Shown piece by piece: positions 47,041-58,540 of a stretch of 64,000 nt of DNA. Every line of letters starts with the position of its first letter. The stretch's first letter is position 1. The notes under the pieces are model-generated. The model made no database searches. It saw only the letters and a program-made list of their open reading frames with translations, and was not told the origin of the DNA. The position numbers and the translations under genes were made by a program. Location: NCBI GenBank assembly GCA_026874595.1, contig CM049319.1, positions 61,950,917 to 62,014,916 of the forward strand, written 5' to 3'. Origin of the DNA: Sipunculus nudus (Eukaryota > Annelida > Sipuncula > Golfingiida > Sipunculidae).

Positions 47041-48925
47041 ACAAAGGACCCATGGGTCACAACAAAAGTTTGAAATTTTTGCAAATGCAAAATATGAAAA
47101 ATATTCTATTGTAATGTTTTATATTTATATATGCATATGAGAAGCTAAGAGGAAAGGGCCCTCCTACTTGGTTATAGTAAAGTTCTCAATATATGATTGC
47201 AAACTAATAGTAATACTCTGACAAGACTGTCATGAAGAAAAACAGTAAAAGTTTTGAGATACTGTGATGCATATGAAAAATTTACAGATGGACAGGCAAG
47301 TGGACAGAATGGACTAATACCTTCATTTTACTTTCAAAGGAATAATGCATTTAAGTTTATATATAAGCCTATTTTTTTAGCATATCCACTTTTTTCATTA
47401 ATAGTTTTTATCTGTTCATTTTTTTTATTTACAAGTGTTATAAATTTGTAATATAAAAGTGAAAATATAAGTTAAAATATTAGAATTCTAAGTTGCAATC
47501 ATTATATATCCAGATTGTAGCTTACATTGGGTCATATTATGCATACACATATATTTTATTATTTTTAAATCAAATGTTTAAACTGAATGTAAAAGAAAAT
47601 AATGCCACAACATGGCATCTACAAAATTATTCCTTGAATTCCTATTAAAAAGTTTTGCACATTGGAGTTTTCAGGACAAGCTTTATTTTATTCACCGAAA
47701 TAAAATAAAAGATTCAGTAAATTTGATAAAATAAAAACATCTTTTCAAATAAAGTATACACACTGTTGGTTGAATGAGGGACAAACAATATCATTATGCT
47801 AATTACAATCTCAGCTATAATTAATAACTGGAATTAATAGTCAATTTCACACCTGGTGAAGTTTTACTCTTCTGAAGTAAAGCATTACTTATCTGATGAA
47901 CATCCATACTTTCATAGCAATACATCACTTTGTGGACACAATTAAATGTGCACTTTAATCATTGTAACCCTGGTTGTACAACACAAAATCTAAAATGTAG
48001 CATGTCCAAGAATAAAATAAAATACAGAAAATTATAACATTCATCTAGTTTATGCACCGGCTGGGGGGGGGGGGGGGGTTGAGTGCAGGGCAGAGGAGAA
48101 GCCTGCTAGTAGTGGCCAAGCTGGGTCAAGGCAAGCTGCCTGGGGTGGGTTACATAATGCAAGTGAAGGCTGTACTACTAGGTGGGCCAGATATAAACAA
48201 CACTTGACATGGTGTATGAAAACTTGAATAAAAGCTACTCTTTTCAAACAATTTCTTTGAAATTTCAGATTTTAAAAGATTAAATCCTTATGTATATATG
48301 CTGTGAAAATTAAATCAACAGTGCTTACAGGGAAAAAACGTGCCACTGCCAAAGTTGGACAAAATTTAAGGTATTAATTTTTTATTTATGCTTATAACTT
48401 GAAAAATTTGCAAAATTCAGATCTAATTTTGGGCAAACAATTGAATCTTGATTAAATAAAGTTATATTCCTAAAAAAAAGTCTTCAGCTTCAGCAATTCT
48501 CATGTCAAGTGAGCAAATATATTTCCTGATTTTTAAAAAATTGCATTATATTTGGGCCTATAACTTCAAAATAATACCCAATACTGACTTAATTTTTGGT
48601 ATGTGCAAAGAAAATGTATGGAAGAATAGGAATACTAAATATGATCAAAAACAGATCAGTGGTTTTGATATTAGGCAGACTTGAAGTGTAACAATTGCTT
48701 TTTTATGGAAAACGGAGGTTTTTCCTTAATATCTCGAAGGAACGAAGTTCTAATGACCCAATTTTCGGTATGGTAGGAGATTTTGGGGACATCTAATGGT
48801 ATGCAGAATTTTGGATTCGTAGGTCCAACGGTTTTAAAACGTGCCCTGTTAACGGCCGGCCGGCCGGACGACGGACAAAGGACCACGACTATAGCTCAGA
48901 TGACTTATAGTCAGCTGAGCTAAAA
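47041..48925 (+). mobile_element. Family B HINE-like element, copy B8
   Basis: Starts ACAAAGGACCCATGGGTCAC but lacks the CGCTCAGCTG subterminal motif. It is co-linear with copy B2, without the MITE. It ends with GGCCGGCCGG/ACGG and the ACTATAGCTCAG...GCTGAGCTAAAA hairpin. A 16-bp G run lies at 48063-48078. Confidence 0.8.
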
Positions 48926-49869
48926 AATTCAAGAATATATCAACCATGATTGACCATAATGCATGTGTGCTGCCATATTGTTGACGGGCATACAATCAGC
49001 ATGAATAGGACACAGGTATATCACAAAGCATTCGTATATTAGCAGCTCATGTGAAATATTATAACATTGTTATCCAATACGCTTGAAAACTATGAGATGG
49101 TGACAGTGAACTGTGTCATGGAAGGCTTAGTTGACTTGGAGATGTAAAGTCATTGTACTGGTGACCCAGGGCTTGAACTTCCTCTACACAGCATTAAAGG
49201 TCAGCTGGTACCCAGCAATCAACTGGGCAGGCAATAGAATTCACAACTCATCTTTAGTTAAACAATTTATAATTTGCACTTCATGTAAATAAAGTGAAAA
49301 TTCTGTCAGTTCCCCAAACATATGGCAGGTTTTCGTAAGAGATGGTTAAAGGCGTAAATGTCCGCGGCCAGACATTTCACAAAGCACCTGTTAAAGGGAT
49401 TGCAACTGTCATTCAACTGACGTTGTTCCATGAACCGGGAAAGCTGACTGAGACAGGATCAATATCTATTACAAGTCGCAAATCTGACTGTGCCAGAAAA
49501 TTCTGGTTTTTAGAATTCTATTTCCTAATACAAGTCACGACTTCTACATAGACTTTTACGGTATTTTGGCAACTATATTTGTATAAGATGTTGAGCTATG
49601 CAAGATCTATAGTCCTCACTACAATCAATCAGTTTTGAGTAAGAATTCATCAAAACAGTTTATTTATACATAACAAATGCATGTAATCCCTTGGACTTTT
49701 CTGTCCATATTACCTTGGATTGCTAGATATTTCAAAGTGTTGCATATGTACCATATTTCAAATTGAAATTCAGAATTATATATGAATGCAAAAGAGTGAC
49801 AAGTCTAGGGGGAGGGCAGCCAGCCTGTTATTAGCAATGTTTTACATTGTCTGAGAATAAAGAAATAAA
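48926..49869. other. Non-coding, nothing recognised
   Basis: No exon or element supported. Confidence 0.4.
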
Positions 49870-51751
49870 ACAAGGGCCCTATGGGTCACTGTGCTCAGCT
49901 GACGTTAACCTTGAAGGTAAAAATCTAAAATAATATCAAATGGAGATAAAGTGTAAGAGGAAGAGGTAATAAAGGCCATGGTTGGTTTATATGATTGGTT
50001 TGTATTGATGAGCAAGAAATTGTTGCAAAAAATATTTTGTGACCTGACCATGTGTTTCCTACTGTTGAAACTAAAGCATGTGAGCAGTTTGTGAACAAAT
50101 GATCTGTACTATTACCATGATCATTAGTTGGTTTATTGATTAACTGTTGACATTTCAGTAGTTTACACATTTGTTCAATTGAATCTATTTTTGTATAATA
50201 TATATTATTAAATATATATGTATTTTTTTATGAAATTTATACAGTTGAAATATAGCTAATTAACAACATAAAACAGGGCAAACAAAGCCTGATCTCAAAT
50301 TCTGCTGAGGCAGGAAAATAATGAACAAATGTTTGTATTAAATCCTGATTTTTTTTATCACATCAATTATTTTCTAATTTAAGTTTATATTTCTATACAT
50401 TTCCAATTTAACATATATATCTGAATATAAAAGTTGATTCATAATTCTCAAGTGCATCATCATAAATCTCAATCTTGTCAGATAACACCACATCATGCAT
50501 ACAAATGTTTATTTGTTACCACAAAAATATATCTTTTAAATCTGCAAAACAATAAATATCTAAAAATAATACTTGATTTAGATTTCACAATTTTTAATTG
50601 TGTCTTTATTTATCCATAATGTGCTTCATATTTAATAATAATTTAAGCATACTGATGGGTTCAATTATATTTGTTAAAATCATTTAAAAGAAAATTGATT
50701 TCTTTAAAAATGCTACATTGCATCTTCTGGATTACACCTAGCATTATTTTTTCAAGGAAAGTTTTTGCATATCGGAGTGGAAACAGCCTTACAATTAAGG
50801 AGATACAGTGAAAACAATAACAATTACCGCATAACACTTGGTGGGTTGGGTTTGCGGGGGGGGGGGGGGGGGGGGGGGGGGTGTGATTGGGGTGGTGATA
50901 TGAGAATAACTGTACACCTGTCACAGCAGGGGATCTCCCCCAGTGACTGTAACAAATCAGAAACCCTGGCATAGCTGACTTCCAGTGACCTGGAGTGGGA
51001 CCCTGCATCTGTAATCAAAGCAAGTGACTACAGAAAAAAAATCAATAACTAACTAAATTTTCAAGCTTTTATTTTCAAATTTCAGATTTAGACAAACTAA
51101 ATATTTATGTTTACATGCTGTGAAAATTAAATCAATGGTGCTCACAGGTAAAAAACGTGCCATGGTCAAAGTTGGGCAAAATTTAAGGTACTGATTTATT
51201 TTTTATGCTAATAACTTAAAAATTTTACAAAATTCAGATCTAATTTTGGGTTAACAACTGAATCTTAATTAAACATAGTTATATACTTGAGAAAATAGAC
51301 TCTAGTTTCAAAATTTTTCATGTTAAGTGAGTTATTATTTTTCCTGATTTTTTACAAAGTCCATTATGTTTGGGCCCATAACTTAAAGAATTTATACATT
51401 ACAGACTTAATTTCTGGCATGTACATAGGAACTATATAGAGGAATATTTATGGTAAATATGAGGAAAAACAGATGAGTGGTTTTGATATAAGGCAGTCCT
51501 GAAGTGTGAAAATAGGATTTTAATAAAAAATTGAGGTTTTTCCTTAATTTCTCAAAGGAACAAAGTCGCAAAGACCCAGTTTTCGGCTTGGTAGGAGATC
51601 TTGGGGACATCTAACATTATGCTGAATTTTGGATTCCTAGGTCTTACGGTTTCAAAACGTGCCACATCTACGGACGGACGGACGGACGCACGGACGACGG
51701 ACAATGGACCACGACTATAGCTCAGATGACTTATAGTCAGCTGAGCTAAAA
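49870..51751 (+). mobile_element. Family B HINE-like element, copy B9
   Basis: Starts CAAGGGCCCTATGGGTCACTG and GCTCAGCTGA, and ends with (ACGG)n (51671-51700) and the full 3' hairpin ending CAGCTGAGCTAAAA. It is co-linear with copy B5 and provides that copy's empty site. A 26-bp G run lies at 50856-50881. Confidence 0.8.
50856..50881 (+). repeat. Poly-G tract, 26 bp
   Basis: Uninterrupted G run, the longest in the window. Confidence 0.9.
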
Positions 51752-51825
51752 ATGTAATTTAAATGTATTTTAATATATTTTAAGGTCAGTTCCGGTCAGT
51801 TCCTGTAAAACAGGTCAGTTTCGGT

Positions 51826-52400
51826 AAAAAGTCATGCAAAATTTCAGGTAAACAATTCCAACCACTGCAGATGTACAAGTGATTTTACCCATGGCCGATG
51901 AACAGATGGACTCGGTGACCCTAAACACCCAAAACACCGGTGTTTTGGGTATCTGTGAAGAAACACCACGAAACACCCACTTAAGTTCAAACCTTAACCC
52001 AAAACGTAACACCAATCGATAAATAATCATCTGATGAATATATCTCAGCAGTATTGTGTCTTAAATTTATGAAATAAAGATAAAAATGAGTGTTTAATGT
52101 TTTTGCTGTGGTCAGTTCAACAACGGACACGGCAGTCATTTATGCCTAGTGGCGCAAGTCACAAACAAGCAGAGCACTTGTCAGTTGTACAAAACACAAT
52201 TGCTTTCTTTTATTTTACAGAACTGGCACAATTCTGCATTGACATATGCAACAGATGATAATTTAATATCCTATGACAGTGTTTTGCTTCAAATTTGATC
52301 TGAATTGAAAAGGGTGTTTCGTCACACGTACCCAAAACACCGGTGTTTTTGGTGTTTAGGTGGACCTGATGGACTGTGCAAAAATGGTGGCAGGTGGCGC
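51826..52400 (+). mobile_element. Family A core fragment interrupted by a MITE
   Basis: The left piece (51826-51912) and right piece (52368-52400) match the family A core (..GTGATTTTA..GATGAACAGATGGAC..GTGCAAAAATGG..GCAGGTGGCGC). Together they are a short fragment without ends. Confidence 0.7.
51913..52367. mobile_element. 455-bp hAT-type MITE with perfect 8-bp target duplication
   Basis: Flanked by GATGGACT on both sides (51905-51912 and 52368-52375). The ends are imperfect inverted repeats of about 50 bp sharing CCTAAACACC, the palindrome AAAACACCGGTGTTTT and GAAACACC. Other family A copies read CAGATGGAC.CTGTGCAAA at this place with only one copy of the target. Length, TIRs and 8-bp duplication fit a non-autonomous hAT element; the terminal bases (CGGTG / AGGTC) are not the usual CAG. 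Confidence 0.88.
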
Positions 52401-52559
52401 TTTACGTAAGCACTTTGTATTAATCTATTTCTGTTAAAAAATGCACCGAGCACTGCACAGTAAACAGTATACAAACAAACGTGACAGCAGACAAACGAAG
52501 CAGCACTGTCTCGAACATAACCTCTTTAGATGACTCGTTGATTTGTCCATCGAGCTGAC

Positions 52560-52690
52560 TTAAAATTAATCCCTGTCAGTGTACTTACGTCCTGGAAAAA
52601 GCGTTTTGATTTCACGTTGATTCACGCAGCTTTATTGTCGCCTGGATATTTCACCGTACGGTAAAGGAATTCGCCACTAGATGTCTCTCT
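52560..52690 (-). other. Candidate 5' non-coding exon / promoter (minus strand)
   Basis: A near-perfect donor on the minus strand (CCAGGAC|GTAAGTAC, last exon base 52589) follows a CpG-containing stretch with mixed composition unlike the AT-rich surroundings. There is no long reading frame. It could be the first exon of the minus-strand gene starting at 33224; that link is only inferred from orientation. Confidence 0.3.
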
Positions 52691-52705
52691 CAGCCAGGCC
52701 TTCAT

Positions 52706-54328
52706 GGTACTTGGTAAAACCCGGACTCGGACCCCGGACTCGGACTCCACAGTAATAATCGCCGGACCACGAAACAACAGCTTATATATATTGTATTGAT
52801 TGTGGTTTCATAACAATTTTACGTGTGTTACATGCTTTACTATTTACTCTTTAAGAATACAATACGAATGTTTCCTCATATTATCTGTAACATCTCGACC
52901 TATGTTTAATTTAACCGGACTCCAACTCGGACTCTGACAAAGAGCGAAGATGGCATGGGTGTAATGGAAATCATTACTCCTGAAGGCACGTTATCTTATT
53001 CTTTAATCCGGCTTCACATTAATAATTACATTTTCTCTCTATAATTAATTTTCTTATTCATTTATAATTTATTTTTAATTGACCAAAAGGCTTATGAGAA
53101 TTAAACACTAATGTTATTAATTCATTATAACACAAGAATTAAATTTTGTGAATTATGATTATTGAATATAATGAATCATGAACAATTTTCTTCACGGTCT
53201 GACTTTTTCTTAAAGTGAAGATTAACTTGTAAAGGATTTTTTAATAGAAAAAACAGCATTTATATTCTCATATTCTTTTAAATATTCCAAATTTATTGAA
53301 ACATTATTGTTACATGCCAGGGTTACCTTAAACCAGTGGGAAATATGACAAACAACTTTTATGCATCATTTTATTAGCATCTACTGATAAATACAACAAA
53401 ACAAAACATATGCACAAGGACCAATAGGAGTGTAAATATGCTGCATCTAGTACTTCCAAGAAAACTTAATATATTTAAAAAAAACAGCATCTTCTAGAAA
53501 ATGAATGAACATAGCACAAATGAATGACTAGATGAATTGAATCAATCTATTAGCTAAGTTTTTTTAAAACTAAACACATCATCATGTATGACATGAGGGG
53601 TGATTGATAATACCTGTTTTTTTTAATTTCTTCAAACAAACAGACATATAGGTATTTCCCATTTTAGTTCCAAAATATGAAGAATATGTAAAGCTGCTAC
53701 ACCATATTTGCATGTACGATTTAAGCACTAGCACTATCCAATAATAATTAACCATATATGATTAAAATATATAATCAATAAAATAAATAATAATTTAAAC
53801 AATTCCGTATACCTTGAATCTCAAATTTAAAAACGCAATAATATCCTAGAATAGTTTATCAAATGAAACTACAACCACATTTTATTTTTTTTAAATGAAA
53901 ATGAAAACACTGCTGGCCAACACATGGGGAACAGAACCACTGTTAGGTCAATGTTAATTCATGCAAGTTAAAAGAAAAAAAACTTTCTATATGTTCTGGT
54001 CACATGCGTCTGACCATGTTGTCCAGGCAGTCTGGCATTGATCAAGTATACACCCGCATAAATTTAGTTTCCTTTCTTTGTAAACATGAGGTTCCTAAGT
54101 TACAGTAATGTTTCAATAAATCTGGAATATTTAAAAGAATATTGGAATATAAATGGTTTTCTACAGAAACTCAGAATACTGATACATATGATCATGGTTT
54201 TACAAAGACACCCATGGCATCAGATCTACATTATCAGGCTAAGCAGGGTGAGCTTTCGGGGTCTGGCGATAATAACTGTGGAGTCCGAGTCCGGGGTCCG
54301 TGTCCGAGTCCGGGTTTTACCAAGTACC
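52706..54328. mobile_element. 1623-bp TIR element with perfect 9-bp target duplication
   Basis: Ends start GGTACTTGGTAAAACCCGG and are inverted repeats of about 75-78 bp, containing several CGGACTC words. GGCCTTCAT is duplicated on both sides (52697-52705 and 54329-54337). The interior is AT-rich with no transposase. A 9-bp duplication with termini in GG points to a Mutator- or Merlin-type transposase, but the ends match no family I can name. Confidence 0.85.
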
Positions 54329-54509
54329 GGCCTTCATTTAGTCGCTTGCACAGTCACACGGTGGCGCTCCTGTAGCCTTCGTTGCGCATAGAGGGAAGGA
54401 CCACATATCCTGTGAATACTTGGCGTATTGCTTTTTTTTTCTTATTTCAGTGATGTAGAGAAAGGTTTTGGTATAGGTGCATTATACGGGGCTGAACTTC
54501 AGGGGGCTA

Positions 54510-54810
54510 AAATAACAAGTGAACCCACATTTGTATCCAGGAAAATGTGGGTTCAATACCTAATTGACGCTCAACTAGTGAACCCACATTTTTATTTTTC
54601 AAAATCCCATATTTCTGCCCGTGAACCCACATGTATTTTGTGCAAAGTGATCCTTCTTTTGCATTGTTGGGTATTCCTGCCCGTGAACCCACATTTAGTT
54701 TGTTCAAAGTGATCCTTCTTTTGCATTTTTGGGTATTTCTGCCCGTGAACCCACATTTAGTTTGTTCAAAGTGATCCTTCTTTTGCATTTTTGGGTATTT
54801 TTGTCGATGA
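54510..54810. repeat. 62-bp tandem repeat with GTGAACCCACATTT core
   Basis: About three good 62-bp copies (CCGTGAACCCACATTTAG..CAAAGTGATCCTTC..TTTGGGTATTTCTGC) plus more diverged ones to the left, where the core also occurs inverted (AAATGTGGGTTC at 54542). Confidence 0.85.
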
Positions 54811-55354
54811 CGTCGTGTAGTACGTCCAGAAGATAAATCAAGATGTGACGCTTATTTTTTTACCGCAAATTTCTAACTTAAAGGAATACAATTATATATT
54901 ACTTACATAAGTATATAGTCTTCTGGGGGCTTCAGAGACGAGAACATGCTTTGGTTTGATTGTGCTCCATAATGTGCTGACACCTGTCGTTGAAATTAAG
55001 TACTATTCTTGCCCTCCCTGAAAGCGGCCAGTTCAGTTCAGGCACTTAAGTCCAAAGTGAAATGTTCTTCAATCTATATTAAAATCAAGCGAACCAATAT
55101 ATTAAAAACAAACGATACATAAACACAAATGTCTCTCGTTATTATCCTCCCACTATAATGTGCAATAAAACAACAAAGCTGAATGTCTCTTATACTTTGA
55201 AAAGTTTAAACCAATTCACAATTCAGTTTCAGTATAGTTTGCGGATGAAGGGACGGTCATCCCCAAAATCTCTCTGCAGGTAGATTCCCATCCTGAGAAT
55301 ATCCTCGGAGTACTTGACTCATAAACCGTCACAGAGGCTTTTAATGAATTATAA
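54811..55354. other. Non-coding, nothing recognised
   Basis: No supported feature. Confidence 0.4.
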
Positions 55355-55610
55355 GAAAGAATTTAAAGGGAAGAAAAGGAAAAGAGTTTGAGACTTTTAA
55401 GAAGAAGAAAATATGGAAGAAAAAGATAAAGAGGGATCGAGGAAAAAGAAGAAATTCGAGACTTGAAAAGGTTAAAAGGAATTAATTTAAGGAAAAGTTC
55501 GGAAGAAGTAGAATACGTTTGGGGAAGAAGAAGAAGAATTTTTGGAAAGAAGAAGACAAAAGAGGAATAGGAGGATGTGGTGAAGAAGTGAAAGATGAAT
55601 TAAAGGTTTG
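55355..55610 (+). repeat. Purine-rich (GAA/GGA) tract, ~255 bp
   Basis: Strong strand asymmetry: nearly all A and G on plus, with many GAAGAAGAA and GGAAAAG words and a few T/C interruptions. No long reading frame. Confidence 0.8.
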
Positions 55611-55774
55611 CAAAATACAAATATTGTCTGTGAACTAATTGATTAAATGTAATTTTATATTATTTATATAGATCTGTTTATTCCATGCGTCAGATTAAAA
55701 AACATTATAAAAGAAACGATCGAATTATAACATACTTATACCCTCCGAAATGAAGAATTCCTCTGAAACCGTAT

Positions 55775-56125
55775 AAAGACTGGTGGCGCCACCTATACAC
55801 GTTTCGTCTCCATGTGGCCTCCATCAACTTTTTTTGGTGAAAATCACATATATATCAGGAGTACATGTAGTTTGATTTATCTGTCTGAAATTGTGCATGT
55901 TCTTAGCTCTGGGATGGAATTATTTTTTTACAGAATTATTTAAGCTGCCTACAACCGTTGCTGCATGGCGTCAATTCATGGGTCTACTTTTTGTGAAAAT
56001 CACACATACACCAGGCGTGGTTTGCCGTATTAGCTTCAATTGTGCATGAAAAGAACTTGGGTTGCGTTTTCTCCTACACAAGACTGGTGGCGCCACCTAC
56101 ACGTTTTTGGTGTCGACCGTTCCGG
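55775..56125. repeat. Diverged family A-like core fragment
   Basis: Two GACTGGTGGCGCCACCTA-CACG blocks about 310 bp apart, with GTGAAAATCACA and GTGCATG words between. Too diverged to orient or bound. Confidence 0.5.
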
Positions 56126-57342
56126 CGTCTTGGTGTACATTGGCATCTCTAATGCCATTACATGTATATTCCATTTCCCGTGATTCGACTGGTCATCCGT
56201 AGTTGCTCGTCGACTGCCATAAATATTCTAGTGCGGAAAATATTTTAGCAGCAGACAGTCTGGTATTAAGTGTGTGTGTGGTATCAGTCCCCAGTTGCAG
56301 GCCCTACAAACGTAGACATTTTGCATTGAAATCAGATATACTCGTGGCTGTGTGTGGTTTCTTGCTCTATCAATATGAAAACCCATCAGTGACAACTAAA
56401 AATACCAAATAAGAACACATGCACACGCAATCACAACTCGCCAGTGATCGATCGGACGCTTTGTCTTTTTTTTTACACATTTTCTTTTAATCATGTTCAT
56501 TGTAAACAAGACTTTGCTGTTAGTATTTTTATTTCATATTTTGTTCTCATTTTATTATGCGTTATACCTTTGTAGATATCCTTATATTTACGTATAAGGT
56601 AGCCCTGCCTGAGCTTTAGTATTTGCGTTTACGAATAAAAGGCTTAAAATAAAACGCGAGTCCATGTACCGAAAGACATAACTCAGTGCCAGCTCTTACC
56701 AGCCAGAGAGCCGTACTTTGGGTTATATAATTGACTGCGAGGTGGCAGTACCTGTTCTAAGCTTTGCGACACAGCAAAGTAAGTTTGAAGGCTCCTTAAG
56801 TGGGAGGAATTATGCTTTAACCATTGCATCGACTGGGCCAGTCCACTTATAAGGCTGTGAAAACGGTGCAGGACCCTGTTTTGCATGGCATTATAGGAAG
56901 AATCCTTTATTCAGGAATAGAAGGTCACACCTCCATAGTTCCAATACGTCGTAATCTCCTAAGGGTAACTTATAATTACATGCCAAATTTAAAACTTAAG
57001 TTTTATGATACATGTCACATTCACAAGGATAAGCAGAAAGAGATTATGTGTCACTGGTTTACAAACAAACTGAAAAGCCATGAACTACGAACTTACCTCC
57101 CATGAATTTTACAATATTATAATAAATATTAATCATAAATACTCATATACGTATACAGTTAAATGCTGTTTACAAATATATATCCTTAATTCGACATGCG
57201 TATATGTACAGGTGGCTAATTTTATTTTTTAAAATTCACTCTCCTGCCTGATTAGATAAATTTATAATCAGTGTTCGTTTGGTATTTGCAGACTTCTGTC
57301 AATATATTTGTTGCCTTAGCCTTGTCTAATTATATATTACAT
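56126..57342. other. No recognised gene
   Basis: A 93-codon frame at 56824-57105 is open but has no recognised motif and no matching splice structure, so it was not called. Confidence 0.4.
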
Positions 57343-57405
<63 letters not shown>

Positions 57406-57454
57406 AGCAATGATGGTTCATTGTTTATAGATCTAATGTTATAGATATAAAATT

Positions 57455-57523
<69 letters not shown>
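57343..57523. repeat. Two (TA)n microsatellites and (ATT)n
   Basis: TA runs at about 57343-57401 and 57468-57523, with an (ATT)n run between. Confidence 0.95.
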
Positions 57524-57525
<2 letters not shown>

Positions 57526-57734
57526 TTATGCCTTTTTGACACGGTGATTGGTAGTGCAGGGACAAACTTCCTGTTGTAATTTACTACGACACTTTTGAAA
57601 TGTACATGATTTTTTTTTTAATTTTCATCTATAAAATGCTTTCTATAAATGTAAACGGAATAAAAAAAGAAATGTGTTCAGAGATTTTTTTCACAGGTAA
57701 GAATTTATATGAATTTTAAGTCGAGATGGTAACC

Positions 57735-58015
57735 TAGGCCAGCCGAGATTAATTGTTTTTATGTGGACCAGCCCAGATCAAAATTTTACTCTTGGCCAGT
57801 CCAGTTTCAAACTAGGCCAGCCCAGATTATTATTTTATTTCTGGGCTGGTCCAGATTACAATCCTGTGGTGAAGACTTCTGGTCTGGACTGATTTTTAAC
57901 TGGGCCAGCCCAGATTATAATTTTGATCTGGGCCGGTCAAGATTACAATCCTGTGGTGGAATGAGTTTTGCTGGCCAGCCGTGAACAGAATCCCAATCTT
58001 ATCCTAGGCTAGCTT
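57735..58015. repeat. Irregular inverted/direct repeat of GGCCAGCCCAGATTA words
   Basis: GGCCAGCCCAGATTAT, CTGGGCTGGTCCAGATTA and CCAGATTACAATCCTGTGGTG recur several times in both orientations over ~280 bp. Confidence 0.75.
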
Positions 58016-58486
58016 GATTTTTTTCATCTTATATCAGATAATACGGTCAACAATGATTACAGATACACCAGTGTGAACGGCATAAAATTCAAAATGAAAA
58101 AGATCATTTAAAATACGTTATTGAGCGAACAAATCTAGCAATAGAACAAATCTATTACAGTATTAGTAATGGGCTTGTTTGGTTTCAACTATTCTCCAAG
58201 CATGCACACTCACATCTGCTACAGCTAAACCAACTATTATAATCACAGTTTGAGAATATGTGGGCTCGACTGTATATATATATACTATATGCCGTTGTGC
58301 ATGCAATAAAAATATTCATAAACGTTTCTGTTACCTTTTTATTGACGATTTATTAAATATCATTTGAGACATAACGCTTCTTCTTTGACTCAAAAGGATA
58401 TCGATGTTGAAGCCCGCATAATGTCACATCCCGGTTATTATCATAATTTATGCATGCACCGCCGACATGACAATAAGCGGGCTTGA

Positions 58487-58540
<54 letters not shown>

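Noticed and set aside
54507-54788. 93-residue open frame (minus)
   Set aside because: It reads through the 62-bp tandem repeat.
56824-57105. 93-residue open frame (plus)
   Set aside because: Reasonable composition but no recognisable motif, promoter, splice pattern or relation to neighbours; too short to support alone.
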